From Panicum virgatum (lineage: Eukaryota > Streptophyta > Magnoliopsida > Poales > Poaceae): a DNA stretch of 64,000 nt. Positions within the stretch are counted from its first letter, which is position 1. Every line of letters begins with the position of its first letter. The stretch is taken from positions 1,302,001 to 1,366,000 of the forward strand of contig NC_053137.1 of NCBI RefSeq assembly GCF_016808335.1, read 5' to 3'. The notes under the pieces were generated by a model that saw only the letters and a program-made list of their open reading frames with translations, made no database searches and was not told the DNA's origin. The position numbers and the translations under genes were made by a program. Below, one piece after another: positions 10,101 to 20,348 of the stretch.

Positions 10101-11756
10101 CCAGAATGCCAAGCACATGTCGTCAAAGTCCCAGAGGATGGGTCCCAGAGTTCGCAGCCAACGAACGCCAATGACCATGTCGTAGCAATCCAACGGAATG
10201 GTGTAGCAGTCGATGGAGAAGTGCTCGTCAACAATCCGGATGTCGACGTCGCGCGTGAGGCCGGCGCACGGCACTCGGTCGCCGTTGGCCACGATCACGG
10301 TCATGCCCGCACTGTCGCCAAAGCGGAGACCCGCCCGCACGGCCGCTGCGGGGCTGATGAAGTTGTGGGCCGAGCCGGTGTCCAGGAGCGCCGTCATCAC
10401 GTAGTTGCCCACCGACACACGCACACGCATCGTGTCCGCGGTGCGGATCCCGGCAATGGTGTGCAATGAAATTAGGGGCTCCTCTGGCGCAGTCGGGGTG
10501 GCGTCTTGCGGGGGCTCGTCGTCGTCAACGAAGTCCGAGACTTCGAGGTAGAAGAGGCGCTGGCACTTATGGCCGCGCGCATACTGCTCATCGCAGTTAT
10601 AGCACAGGCCTTGACGCCGGCGGTCCGCCATCTCCGTTGGCGTGAGGCGACGGAACGGCCTGGGTGGGGGCGGCGGCACGGGCGCCGGCGCCGCGGTGGC
10701 CGCAGAAGTGGATGCCGGGTTTGCGCCCGCGGCCGGATGGTGAGGGCGGGCCGGAACGCGCCGGAACGCCGGAGCGGTGACCGCGGCCGCGGCACGACGC
10801 TCATATGCGCGCGCTAGGCACATGGTGTGCTGAAGGTCCTGTGGCATCTGCAGCTCCACGTCGACCCTGATGTGGTCGGGGAGGCCCCCGGAGAATAGCT
10901 GCACTTGTTGTTCCTGGGTGAGGGACCCGGCGTGAGCCAAGCGCTGCTGGAACGCGTCGATGAAGCCGTCGACGGTGCCCGGAAACGGAAGGCACGCCAG
11001 GTCAGAGAGGTGGTTTGTTCCCAGGGCCGGCCCAAAGCGCTGCTGACATAGAGCGCGAAAGGTCGGCCACGGAATGTTGTGGACACCTCCCGCATCGCGC
11101 TCGAGCATGTCGTACCACTGCTGGGCGCCATCCGTCAAATGGAACGAGGCGAGCCAAACCTTAGTGTTCTCATGGGTGTGCTGACCGCGGAAGAATTGCT
11201 CGCACTTGTTCAACCAACCCAAGGGGTCGGTCTTGCCGTCGAACGTCGGGAACGTGAGTTTGTGGAAGCGCGGCACCTCCAGATTGTCGGCGGTCTCCAT
11301 GGCTTCAAACGGCGGCGTCGACGACGGAAGCGAGTGCGGCGGCCCGTTCAGGTTCGGGATCGGCGAGGGCGAGTGTGGAAAGTTGATCTGGTGGATGGGT
11401 AGTGGATGGGAGGCAGCGGTGGTATGCACGATGGGCGACGCCGTGGAAGGTACCGGCTGCGGCGGCGCGCCGTATCCCGGCATTCCGAAAGGCGACAGCT
11501 GGGGTGCAAACGAAGATCCCGCAGCAGATGGGGACCCGCGACCTTCTATGGATGACAAACGAGTTGCGAAGGATCCCATCTGGCGCTGAAGCCCGTAGAT
11601 GGCCGTCGTCAGAGTGTCGAGAGCGCTTGACTCCGTGGCCGTAGCCGGAAGAACGGACGCTGTGGAGATGGCGGTGCTCGGCGCGGCGGAAGGAGTTGGT
11701 GCGATGGACATGGGTAGGGACGGCGCGGTGGAGACGCCAGGAACGATGTCTGACAT
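7137..11756 (-). CDS. gypsy Gag-Pol polyprotein with C-terminal chromodomain; RT catalytic Asp replaced
   Basis: Single open frame of 1539 residues from the ATG at 11754-11756. The frame is open further upstream into the LTR, but the first ATG after the primer site is the likely start. In order: Pro/Ser-rich N terminus; gag core (DGKTDPLGWLNKCEQFF); zinc knuckle CYNCDEQYARGHKC; aspartic protease LLDTGSAHNFI; reverse transcriptase with FCVDYRALN, TKLDLRAGYHQV and MPFGLSNAPATFQ; RNase H with FMVDCDASGTGFGAVLHQG; integrase with HX(n)H-CSICQ, DISMDFVEGLP, SDRDPVFTG and FHPQTDGQSE; and a chromodomain-like tail (VQWTGLPSAEATWEPL) that ends in the 3' LTR. The RT box usually reading F/Y-x-D-D is FFDV: the codon at 9426-9428 is GTC, not GAC. 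RT should therefore be inactive although the frame is fully open. Host role: none; it copies itself through RNA. Confidence 0.93.
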   Translation of the reverse strand: MSDIVPGVSTAPSLPMSIAPTPSAAPSTAISTASVLPATATESSALDTLTTAIYGLQRQMGSFATRLSSIEGRGSPSAAGSSFAPQLSPFGMPGYGAPPQPVPSTASPIVHTTAASHPLPIHQINFPHSPSPIPNLNGPPHSLPSSTPPFEAMETADNLEVPRFHKLTFPTFDGKTDPLGWLNKCEQFFRGQHTHENTKVWLASFHLTDGAQQWYDMLERDAGGVHNIPWPTFRALCQQRFGPALGTNHLSDLACLPFPGTVDGFIDAFQQRLAHAGSLTQEQQVQLFSGGLPDHIRVDVELQMPQDLQHTMCLARAYERRAAAAVTAPAFRRVPARPHHPAAGANPASTSAATAAPAPVPPPPPRPFRRLTPTEMADRRRQGLCYNCDEQYARGHKCQRLFYLEVSDFVDDDEPPQDATPTAPEEPLISLHTIAGIRTADTMRVRVSVGNYVMTALLDTGSAHNFISPAAAVRAGLRFGDSAGMTVIVANGDRVPCAGLTRDVDIRIVDEHFSIDCYTIPLDCYDMVIGVRWLRTLGPILWDFDDMCLAFWRHGRRVLWHGLDSSWTSSAAASRLHGVRAAEPDLLALLLDDYNDLFAEQTGLPPPRHCDHRIHLVPGTPPVSVRPYRYPQLQKDELEKQCAAMLAQGIIRPSVSPFSAPVLLVKKQDGSWHFCVDYRALNDRTVKDKFPILVVDELIDELHGARFFTKLDLRAGYHQVRVHPADIEKTAFRMHQGHFEFLVMPFGLSNAPATFQRLMNTVLHPFLRRCVLVFFDVILIYSRSWSEHLQHLRAVFDTLRSHHLKVKRSKCAFATSSVPYLGHVISADGVAMDSDKVAAVTSWPQPRSVRSLRGFLGLAGYYRRFIKDFGNLAAPLTQLLKKDAFLWTDAAATAFDALKRALSTAPVLHMPDSAQSFMVDCDASGTGFGAVLHQGAGPLAFYSKPFVPRHLKIAAYERELIGLVQAIRHWRPYLWGRPFVIRTDHYALKFMLDQHLSTVPQHQWISKLFGFDFSVEYRPGRMNTIADALSRMEVGQPELAALSGPTFSFYNDLRAELENDADLRSLRDTITETRGAPWRVDEGLILCGRRVFIPATSSTLATVLQLAHTNAHEGIQKMLHRLRADFVVDGDHRLVREYVRACSICQRNKTESLHPAGLLQPLDVPALVWSDISMDFVEGLPKVHGKSVILTVVDRLSKYAHFIALGHPYTAASVARAFFSEVVRLHGFPSSIVSDRDPVFTGHVWRDLFKCAGVQLRMSTAFHPQTDGQSEAVNKTIAMYLRCITGDRPRAWLDWLPWAEFCYNTAYHSALRTTPFQVVYGRPPPALLQYTAHSAQTSTVDTLLQDRDAFITEVRERLQQAQEYAKRHYDTNHRDLTFDVGDWVWHRLLHRPAQSLVPGRRSKLSPRYAGPYQVLERVGDVAYRLRLPEGACIHDVFHVGVLKPFHGTPPTSTPALPPLQHGRPLQAPEKVLRAKLRRGVWFILVQWTGLPSAEATWEPLAAFHEAHPTFQLEDELFVDGGRDVMVGKVYERRRRVASG
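7189..7199 (-). promoter_or_regulatory. polypurine tract of the gypsy element
   Basis: GGCGGGAGAGA on the minus strand directly before the 3' LTR, the expected plus-strand primer site. Confidence 0.7.
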
Positions 11757-11767
11757 CCCTGATACCA
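11756..11767 (-). promoter_or_regulatory. primer binding site (tRNA-iMet type)
   Basis: TGGTATCAGGGA on the minus strand, three bases inside the 5' LTR. It matches the initiator-Met complement TGGTATCAG for nine bases. The last base is also the A of the gag ATG. Confidence 0.75.
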
Positions 11768-11770
11768 GAG

Positions 11771-12129
11771 TGTTGTGGGTGTTATGGAGGAAGTATGAAT
11801 GGCTGGGAGGTGGACGTGGTTTAGGCGCGCGGCGGGAACGAGCGCTCGACGCCGTCCTGACGGCCGGCGGCGAGACTGCTGGAACGTGGAGAGCGGACGC
11901 AAGACGCCAGGGAGAAGAGATAACTCTATCTCTGGCTGCCCTCCTCATTCCTTGGATGATGGTTCTTATACAAAATATCTTAACAAACTTGAAGCCTAGC
12001 ACTTCCTAGAATCTAGGGAACGAGTAACAAACGCGAGCAACAAACGCCAACAACGCAGCGCGTCATGCACGCTGCATCTAGCCACTAGCGACGCGCCTCC
12101 TGCGTTCGTAGACTTTACCAACCATAACA
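11771..12129 (-). repeat. 5' LTR of the gypsy element
   Basis: 359 bp. It contains a TATAAG box on the minus strand (plus-strand 11965-11970). It lacks the 12-bp segment seen in the other LTR. Confidence 0.9.
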
Positions 12130-12134
12130 TTAGC

Positions 12135-13453
12135 AGTCTCTTTTTGCTCTAAATTAAATCTAGTAGCTTGCTGCTCAGTGTCAGGCTCTCTTGGGCCGTT
12201 TGGAAGATGGTGGTAATTGAAGCAGGATCTCACTCTTTGTGCTTAATTGGGAACTCGAATTTGCAATCACCACTGTTGGTTAGTGACCCCAGTATGCTCT
12301 GAAGTTTATAGACTGCGTAGTAAAACGTACGAACATGCTCTCCGTGATTCCACAAAACATCAAGGAAACCACCTGAAGATATAAGCGCGTGGTTTGTGAC
12401 GGTACAGCTCTCCGTGTTGTTATTGCTGGAATTCTGATCTTGGATCGTTCGTGTTGCTCCTTTGGATCCAAGTTTTTTAGACAGAGACGGACAATGGATC
12501 CGACAGTAAGGTTTTTGGAGGGAGGGGCAATAGTAGACGACGGCAAAGAAAGAGGGAATAATGGCTCCGTGTTCTTAATGGATCGTTCTCAATTAAGAAC
12601 AATGATCGAGTTTATCTCTCCTTTTCTTTTGCGGGGAGGCAATGAGTTTACTCCATTATCCAATTATCGTATTATCTGAATCTCATTTGAAGCAGGATTA
12701 CTCCTATCTATGATTTTTTTTGAGGTCTTTTGAGGTGCACAATACTACTAGTTTGTTTAACTTGTTGAAATAAATTCAAAGTGCTGTTGATTTGCAGGCC
12801 CTGTAAGGGGCTATATATGTTCAATCCTTTTGGGCTCTGCTGAACAACTCGTTTCATCTTTCATGCACCCCCATGCCAAGATTAATTAGTATGTTTCTTG
12901 CATTGGCCATATTCATAGCAGTAGTACTACTAAGCATGCATGTTTCCACAAGCTAGCTGATCATCACTTCCTGTTTGAATTGGACATACGTAAACCGTTT
13001 GAATATAAATACGCTCTTCACAGAGCCACAACTATTAGATTTGTTTATAAATAATGTCAACCACAGTACACAGAGACAAGATTACTTGTGCTTTCAGTTG
13101 TAAACATAAAATTGTACTTGACAAAAAGTTGAACACAAGATATTGGACAAAAATAGGTTTTTGAAGGTTTTGAGTTTGCACGGGGGGCCCACATATACTG
13201 TACAACATGCATATATGCTCCACGTACTCCATTAATATAATGCTGCTTATCTTTTTCCCAGCAAAAAAACATCTCACAAAAAAAAGTTGGTCAAAAAAAC
13301 ATTTCACAAAAGATGGGAGCGAGTAACAGTAGCCGACGCGTTCGCTAGCTGTTGAGCTCCGATCCACTTTCCCCGCCCTTCAAGTAGCAGATTATCTGTC
13401 GTCTGTCTCGCAGCCGCTTCACCTGACCACACCCAAGTAGCAGATCGATCCTC
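12135..13453. other. 3' remains of F-box copy A and spacer before copy B
   Basis: 12200-12280 and about 12740-12790 resemble the 3' flank of copy B at 15700-15890 (GGAACT-GA-TTTGCAA and TTCAACTTGTTGAAAT-like words). The rest is AT-rich with no gene seen. No convincing TATA box was found immediately upstream of 13454. Confidence 0.5.
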
Positions 13454-15584
13454 ATGCCGCCGCCGCCGCCGCTGCCGGAGGAGATCGTGGAGGAGGTCCT
13501 CGTTCGCTTCCCGCCGGACGACCCCGCGAGCCTCGTCCACGCCGCCCTCGTCAGCAAGCAGTGGTGCCGCATCATCTGCGGCGCTCGCCGCGGCTTCAGC
13601 CGCAGGTTCCGCGAGCTCCACCTCTCGCCCCCGCTGCTAGGCTTCCTCTGCAACCGCTTCGATGGCGCCCTCGGCGCCCGCTTCGACGCCACCGCCGCCG
13701 CCCGCTTCGTCCCCACATCGTCTTCCTTCCGCCCGCCCAATGCTATTATTGCTGACCGCCGCCGCCGCGGCTGGCGAGCCGTCCACTCGGGCCACGGCCG
13801 CGTCCTCCTCCACCATGCGCGCACCTGGGACGACGATCGCCTCGTCGTCTGGGATCCCATCACCGGCGAGCAGCGCCAGCTTCCCGAGTCGCCGCTGCAC
13901 GGCGTGCTCATGTGGAGCTGGAACGCGGCTGTGCTCTGTCATGCTGCAGCTGCAGGCGGCGGCTGCAACCATCTCGACTGCCACCGCGGCCCTTTCGTCG
14001 TCATCTTCGTGGGGAATTTCATTGCCAACAGACAGACATTCTCCTGCGTCTACTCATCCGAGACTGATGGGTGGAGCGAGCCTCTCTTTGATGATCGCCT
14101 TCCCCACCAGGGTCTCCATCATGGCAGCGTCGCCGCTCTCGTGGGGAATTCGCTCTACTTCATGTATGACAGCCACCAGGGAATCCTCAAGTATGATCTG
14201 CTGACACAGGAGATGTCTGCGATCCCTGTACCAGCTAGAGGCACTGTGCTCATGGCTACGGAGGATGGCAGGCTGGGCCTCGCCACTGTGCCCGAGTCCA
14301 GGCTCTGCATGTGGTCGAGAGAGCAGGGTCCCAATGGAGATGCAGGATGGACACAGAGCAGGGTCATTGAGCTCGATACGCTACTCCCCATTCACAGGCT
14401 TTCAGGGGCTCTGGTCGCTGGGTTTGCAGATAATGGAGCCGGTGGGGTCATTTTCGTAAGGACAGCTGCTGCGTTTTTCTCGTTTGATCTCAAGTCTGGC
14501 AGGGTCGACAAGGTAGGAGAGAGCCATGGCTTCAATCATCTTGTTGTCCCCTACATGAGCTTCTGCACTCCAGGTACAGAATTGATCCATCTTTAATTTC
14601 TTTTTTTTTTCCAATTTTCAGCATGAGTAATGTTTCAGTTATTAGTAACATAAAAGTAACAGTGAGTTCTTCAAAGTGGGATATCCGAATGTCATTAGAA
14701 ACTGGAATACTAAGCTCTTGCCTCAATTGGAAATTTGTGCACTCATCTTTAATTATGTTGTAGGTTCCATATCTCTGGTATGCTAGTGTCACTTCAGCAG
14801 CATATATAGTAGATTGTAAGTAGGGAATCGTCGAGATCAGGACCACAATGATGGCGCAAGCAACATAAGGTTTAAACAAGTTTGGCTTGCGTGTTGCGTA
14901 ATACCATACGTCCTGTGTAAGTTTGGCTTGCGTGTTGCGTAATACCATACGTCCTGTGTAGTGGTTTGTATTGTCTGAGATTGTGAATGATTTTGAGGGG
15001 CCCTTGCCCTCTCTTCTATTGATAGAGCCTAGGAAATGTACCCGAGTACTTTACATGACGTCAGGGTATGTGATAAACATGTACCACATAAGCTATCATG
15101 TGGCCCCGGGTCTGATATAGTTGCCAGACGATTTCGGTATTTAACGACAATCAATAGCTATCACTTATCCGATTCATCTCAGTTGTCATAACCTAGATAA
15201 TTCTACAAGCATGAGCTCACAAACTTGTTAGTCCCTTTGGCTATGTTGTCACTAAATCACCGAAAATCACAATAATGATCTAATGGAGCTATTTCCTTAC
15301 ACATAGCAATACAAAAGAGAATTCCTCACTTCGTCTGCAGTAATAGCACCCATCTTCTCTTAATCATGTTGTGGATATGGGACCATTAGTTGGATGGTGA
15401 CTTAGTGTTGTTTGGTTGTTCACCATTAGTGCCAGTGCCAATCGCTCTTTGTGCGATTGACGATGATCGTATGTCCGTTGTTGCCATTTGATCCCTCATG
15501 TTTAGTTTGGTAAAAAAAAACCCTGCAGCACTAGGAGCGGTCTCTACAGATGAGGGGCCCGGAGCTGGTGTTTCAAGTGCATAA
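13454..15584 (+). CDS. F-box protein, intact, two exons (copy B)
   Basis: Predicted CDS joins 13454-14573 and 15529-15584: 391 residues, phase preserved. Donor CCAG/GTACAG and acceptor CCTGCAG/CA are both mirrored in pseudogene A. N-terminal F-box (about residues 5-45) reads LPEEIVEEVLVRFPPDD, PASLVHAALVSKQWCRIIC. A grass-type F-box-associated region with a beta-propeller look follows: LLGFLCNRF, GRVLLHHA, VVWDPITGEQ, AVLCHAA, FSCVYSSETDGWSEP, GNSLYFMYDS, KYDLLTQEM, VLMATEDGRLGLA, LCMWSRE. Known family role: the F-box binds SKP1 in an SCF ubiquitin ligase and the C-terminal part selects the substrate; the substrate is unknown here. The final exon adds only about 18 residues (ALGAVSTDEGPGAGVSSA). 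The flanking copies show a local tandem family in which this is the only intact member. If the intron were retained, the frame would end at 14596. Confidence 0.85.
14574..15528 (+). other. intron of F-box copy B
   Basis: GTACAG...CTGCAG borders. It contains a perfect 41-bp tandem duplication (14878-14918 and 14919-14959), otherwise AT-rich single-copy-looking DNA. Confidence 0.7.
14878..14959. repeat. 41-bp direct tandem duplication
   Basis: Two adjacent copies of a unit starting AAGTTTGGCTTGCG and ending ACGTCCTGTGT, identical as read. A recent slippage or unequal exchange inside the intron. Confidence 0.95.
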
Positions 15585-15973
15585 GCAGCTCAAATTACCA
15601 GTGCAAGGTCTTCGAAGTCAAGAAGGAAATTACCAGAGCGGGCACGTGGGTTTTTGGTGGGATGACTCAACGTGATCTTGCGGCTCGTCTTGTTCCGCAG
15701 TCCTAATGTTTAATGGATCTTTGGTGTTTTTTTTTAGAGCAATGGATCTTTGGTGTTTGGGAACTTGAGTTTGCAAACAAATTATGAGAACATACTAATT
15801 CTTGTACATATGAAAGTATGACATTTGGAATTTAAAACGCTGCAATTTTACTCCAATATCGTTTGGTTCAACTTGTTGAAATCAGTTTGGTATGGCGAAA
15901 CCTGTGTTTGCTTTCTTTTTTATACTGATGTGAGCATGGAAACTGGGAAGGAAATTAGCCAACTCCAATTTAT

Positions 15974-16210
15974 ACTGCCTCTGTCTTAAAATATAAGCAT
16001 TTTTAGATTTGATCATAGTCAAACTTGTTCAACTTTGACCATCAATATCTTGTGAATCAATTATTTTAAATATAAACACTTATATATTATTATAATTGCT
16101 TTCATAATAAATCTACTAATATTATTTTTTTATCTTATACTCTGATATTTATAAATTATTTACTATTTATAGTCAAAATTGAACAAAGTTAACTTTGATC
16201 AAATACAGGT
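15974..16210. mobile_element. Stowaway-like MITE, one end only
   Basis: Starts TACTGCCTCTGTCTTAAAAT, close to the grass Stowaway terminus CTCCCTCCGTCCCAAAATATAAG, followed by the usual AT-rich body with CAAACTTGTTCAACTTTGACC. The matching inverted end is not found, so the element is truncated or strongly diverged. Confidence 0.5.
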
Positions 16211-16489
16211 ACAACTAAGGAAAGATACAGAGCACAACTGTGACGACCAAGCTGTGTTTTTCTTTCAGGTTATCATCAAGTTGGTATTTCCAAAAGGAAA
16301 CCTGAACATAACCCACGCACTGCAAATTGGACAGGATCTGAACAATTCCGGTCAAACATGGGCCGTCTGCACTCAATTTCCACCAGCCAGCAGCATCGAC
16401 GGCCCACATGAAACCTCTTTCCAGGCCCATTAACAGCCAGAGCAATGAGCCAGAGCTCGTCGCATGGCTGCGCTCCGACCAAGCCGCAT

Positions 16490-16760
16490 GGCGCCGGTGA
16501 TGGACGAGCTCGTCGGTCCATTGCAAGCGTCGGTGCTGCATCCTCGCCGCCGCCAGTTTCGCGAGCTCCACCGCACGCCCCCGATGCTGGGAGTTTTCCA
16601 CCGCCCCTCCGTTCCCACTTGGCTCTCCCGCCGGCGCCCAGTGCGGGCGGCTTCACGCCCACCTCCTCCTTCCACGGCCGCGTCCTGCTCGACAGCTTGC
16701 CTCTGCCCGGCCGGGGACCCCTCGGATACCAGAATGGTTGATTGGTTGGGATGTGCGTGC
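16490..16760 (+). pseudogene. F-box gene fragment (copy C)
   Basis: A translated stretch reads RRRQFRELHRTPPMLGVF, matching the RFRELHLSPPLLGF part of copy B, then Pro/Arg-rich sequence corresponding to the PTSS region and HGRVLLD. It lacks both the F-box core and the C-terminal half, and the frame changes. Only a remnant. Confidence 0.65.
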
Positions 16761-16769
16761 CATTGATCA

Positions 16770-17860
16770 TCCCTGGTCTGATCTGGATATTCATGAACTG
16801 AACTCAACGTTGGCAACCGTTTGTCAGGTGTACAGGTGATTGGTGATCTCGGTGCCCCTGGAAAATCATAGGAACAGGGAGATTCAGCATATGGTGATCT
16901 CGTTTTCTGAAACTGAACCTGTAGCTACTGCTTTCCAGTTCCAAAGATGCAGTCAAACTTTGAGCCAAACCGTGTCAAAGAAACACGGAATTTGAGCAAG
17001 TATCTGTCTCCTTCAATGCTCTTTCATCTAATGCTATAGCCGAGCTCAACTCACTCTCTCCTCCCCTACAGCAGCGCTGGCATAGCAAACCCATATTCCA
17101 GGCTGTAACAGTAACGCCTGAGTTCGGCTCCTTGTTGCATTTAGCCATTTAACAGTCTTTGCTCAACGGCTGCACCTCACGCCTGTAAAGCAACAGAAAA
17201 TGCTAGTGCAGAAATTCAAGTTAACTGAATGCAAATCCTTGTTCAGTTCAGACATTCATACTGATGAAAATTGCAGAACAGAGGAAATGCGTGACCACAT
17301 GTATATTCAGTTCCAAGAGGCCATGTTAAGTATGTGTGCATGAAGAATGTGACAAGATAAAGGATGTTCTGACCCAGATGAGTACCGCTATTCTCACTCA
17401 AAATTCTAAGAAGAATGCATAAGTGGAAATAAACCCAGATATCTGTGCTTCTTGGGTTTAGCAGATATATTCCTTGCTCGGCAGAAATTTAGATCAATTT
17501 TCAAGATCTTATCATGCATCAATAACATGTATAACAGATGAATAAACTTGTATGCATCAATCGCCAGTTTCAAGGACCCACAGCAAAATTAGGTAGGACT
17601 AGGAAAGTTATACATTTACTAGACTTTCATATAGATCCACAGTTTCATATTACTAAATAAACATGTGGTAGTAACTGCAATGAAACGACTGCTACAAAAG
17701 TACACAGATCAGAAAGCTTTGCACAAACAATAACATGGGAATTATCACTTTTATTCAAGATGCTCTTCAGTTTGTTCAGAACACAGACAAGCTATCTTCT
17801 AAAACAATCTAGCATGCAAGCAGACTTGTTTACTGCAACTGAATCATAAGTTGATTGATG
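16770..17860. other. intergenic, no gene seen
   Basis: AT-rich. Parts of 17380-17620 resemble 18350-18500 at low identity (GCATAA-TG--AATAAACCCA, CAGTTTCAA-GACCCACA), suggesting an old local duplication. Confidence 0.4.
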
Positions 17861-18040
17861 CACTACTACAAAAATAATTTGTAAGAATGCCCCAATTTTT
17901 TTAGGAGCGGACCAAAATTACACCCGTTCCTACAAATGGATCTGGTGCACTATACCTCCCAAACTGCCCCTGGAAATTCATTTGCAAGGGCGGTTCACCC
18001 CCTCAACCGCCCCTACAAATGGATGTCATTTTCAGAGGCG
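17861..18040. mobile_element. CACTA-type element end fragment
   Basis: Begins CACTACTACAAAAATAATTTG, then subterminal inverted words of the GGGGCGG/CCGCCCC(TACAAATGG) type (17915-18025). The opposite end (TAGTAGTG) is not found nearby, so it is truncated. It belongs to a different CACTA family from the one at 19795. Confidence 0.6.
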
Positions 18041-18559
18041 GCTCATATGAAAGGTTCAAATTATGCTTGAGCAACTTTGCTCATATCAGACTCAAACTGA
18101 ACTACAGAGTCCTTTTTTCGGAAAGCAAAGCACATATCCGATATAACATCATTCAAGGAACCCTGCTAAGCATGAACTTATCAAAAGCTCCCAGTATGAC
18201 CAAACATATGTTTATAATTCATGAGCAGGAGGAATTTAAGAGAACCATAATGGAGCACAAAACTTACTGTTTCTTCAGAATTTATCCAGTTTAGGGAGGA
18301 GCTACTCCATACTTTGGGAACTCAGCAGAAAAGAGAAACAAAGTAATATTAGTCTCACTCAATGCTCACCAGAAGGCATAAATGATAATAAACCCATCCA
18401 TAACCTGCACAATAGATGAATGAATTCCTAGAACCTCTAACAAGTTTCAATGACCCCCACAATGAAAACAGGTAGCAGTAGCAAAGTGTACCAGGGGTGA
18501 AGAAACTACTAAACGGAATAAGGCCATTGGACCGACAATCACCGCATTCAACTCTGGTG

Positions 18560-19593
18560 ACTTGAGTAGAATGACCGGTGCTGAAGGTCGACCTCCCATT
18601 CAGAGTGACGACGAAAGGCCCCACTGGCATGCTCAAACCCTAGATAATCCTCTGATATGATATGGAGCGGGAGCAATTCGTTGACGCCTATGACTCTGTC
18701 GTCGTTCCATTCAACACCAGACTCTTTGACTATCTACCATTGGAGTATCCTTGAGTTTGCAATCCGAGCTAACCCAACCCACTGCTCTTCATCGTTGTTG
18801 TGAGAACCCCCATTGTTTGTGCTGTGAGATCGTACCCTAAAGCTCCCCGCCGGGCATCGATCACAAACTAGACCATATTCCCGATATGGGTAGGGGCACC
18901 GACTCAACACCCATCAGCAGGGACAGAGAACCATAAGCTGGCATGCTCCAAGTATAGACGTGAATGACATTGCACTTGCCTAAAATTGCAAATCACAGAA
19001 ACGCAACCTGAATTGGGGCTTGAAACTGACGATCATAATCAAAACAACAACACAAGAAAAACTTAAAAATCTAGATAGAGATGGTATTTATATATATGAT
19101 ATTCTGAATGATGCAGTGTGTAAAGATAGATTTCACGTTGTATTGTATTATATTGATATCTAACAAACGACCATTAACAAAGTCTCTGAGCTAGCTAAAG
19201 CAGGTACCACATGATAGACCTCGGAATTAGTTAACTAATATGCCGGACACGACATAGAAGATCAACTTCTTCTCTAGAAAGATGTCGTTGTGTAAGAATC
19301 CGGAGACGACGGCGCTCAACTTCTTCTCTAGCATGACGTTGTTGTCTAAGAATCTCCTCTCGGTGGAGATTGACGTAGCGACCGCGAAAGCCGGGGTCGG
19401 AGAGGATTCGGTGCCAAGACTTGCAGACGAGGGACGCACGCTTGCACCACCGCCCTCGATTTTCTGGCGAGAGGCGGAGGAGGATCTCCATGATCAAGTC
19501 GTCCGTCAGATCGGACAGAGCAGCACCATCGTGCTTGGGGGTGACGCCGGCGATGTTGCCACCGACGACGACGTCCTTGTCCCCCATGGCCAT
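18560..19593 (-). pseudogene. F-box gene copy D, minus strand, broken
   Basis: The ATG at 19591-19593 opens a 120-residue frame (to 19231) with an F-box: ALSDLTDDLIMEILLRLSP, CKRASLVCKSWHRIL, SDPGFRGRYVNLHREE. A separate block at about 18560-18830 translates to pieces matching the end of copy B: VGLARIANSRILQW, DRVIGVNELLPLHI, FVVTLNGRST, LIPFSSFFTPG and a GT at the equivalent exon border. That block has one in-frame TAG (about 18735) and a frame change near 18625, and the sequence between the blocks is not open. So the 5' F-box exon is intact but the gene as a whole is not. The short exon-1 protein could still be made. Confidence 0.65.
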
Positions 19594-19809
19594 GGCGTGG
19601 GGGGTTGACCCGCTTGGCAGAGCTAGGGTTTAATTTGGACTCGATCAGTTATTATAGTACTTGTTAGGCAGGAGATGCGGCGGAGGCCTATACATGGATA
19701 GATGGGAGAGCGCTGCTACTTTTTGTTAGGCATGAGATGCGGGAGGGCCTGTACAGGTCAGACTTGCCTGTTCCGCATTGAAATCTATATATCGCACTAC
19801 CGGAAAACC

Positions 19810-20348
19810 CACATATGCCGAGTGTCAGGATCTTTGCCGAGTGCAGAATCTCGAGCACTCGGCAAAGCTACTATTTGCCGAGTGCCAAAAAACATGCACT
19901 CGGCGAACAACTGGCACTCGGCGGCCTATCTCTTTGCCGAGTGCCAGCCAGATGGCACTCGGCAAAGACACACTTTGCCGAGTGCCAGTCAGTTGACACT
20001 CGGCAAAGAGCGTCACGTGCACCGCACCCACCCGCAGACGACCGTTACGGTGGGGGATGCTTTTGTTTGCCGAGTGACTACATGGGGACACTCGGCAAAC
20101 AAATCTTTGTCGAGTGCCCCACAGTCGACACTCGGCAAACACTGTCACGTGCACCGCACACGCCAGCTCCCCAAGGCCGTTACGCTGTTACCACGAACGT
20201 TCCCATTTTTCCACGACCGTTACCGTTATGCTTCGCCGAGTGCCAAATTGAGGCACTCGGCAAACATATTGTAATGCCGAGTGTAATGGAACAGGCACTC
20301 GGCATTTACTAAACTTTGCCGAGTGTCGTCTTTGCCACTCGGCAAACA
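19810..20348. repeat. left subterminal repeat array of the CACTA element
   Basis: About twenty copies of TTTGCCGAGTG(CC) and its inverse GGCACTCGGCAAA, mostly paired head to head around 8-15 bp spacers. Such arrays bind TNPA in En/Spm. Two copies of a CACGTGCACCGCAC word (20013, 20145) lie between. Confidence 0.9.

Larger units (their letters stand above)
6818..12129 (-). mobile_element. Ty3/gypsy LTR retrotransposon (chromovirus), full length
   Basis: Two LTRs (6818-7188 and 11771-12129) begin TGTTGTGGGTG and end CATAACA as read on the plus strand. The element is flanked by the 5-bp TSD TTAGC (6813-6817, 12130-12134). A tRNA-iMet-type primer site and a purine tract fit transcription on the minus strand. 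The LTRs differ by two substitutions and one 12-bp stretch present only in the left copy, so the insertion is young. It landed in the 3' flank of F-box copy A: sequence matching copy B's 3' flank is found on both sides (about 6650-6800 and 12200-12280). Order of domains is gag, CCHC, protease, RT, RNase H, integrase, chromodomain, as in Ty3/gypsy chromoviruses. Confidence 0.95.

Noticed and set aside
13035..13367. 110-codon minus-strand frame upstream of the intact F-box gene
   Set aside because: AT-rich, no domains, not conserved with the paralogous flank.
19810..20348. Open frames translating the repeats as recurring FAEC-/ALGK-type peptides
   Set aside because: They are translations of the CACTA subterminal words, not a gene.
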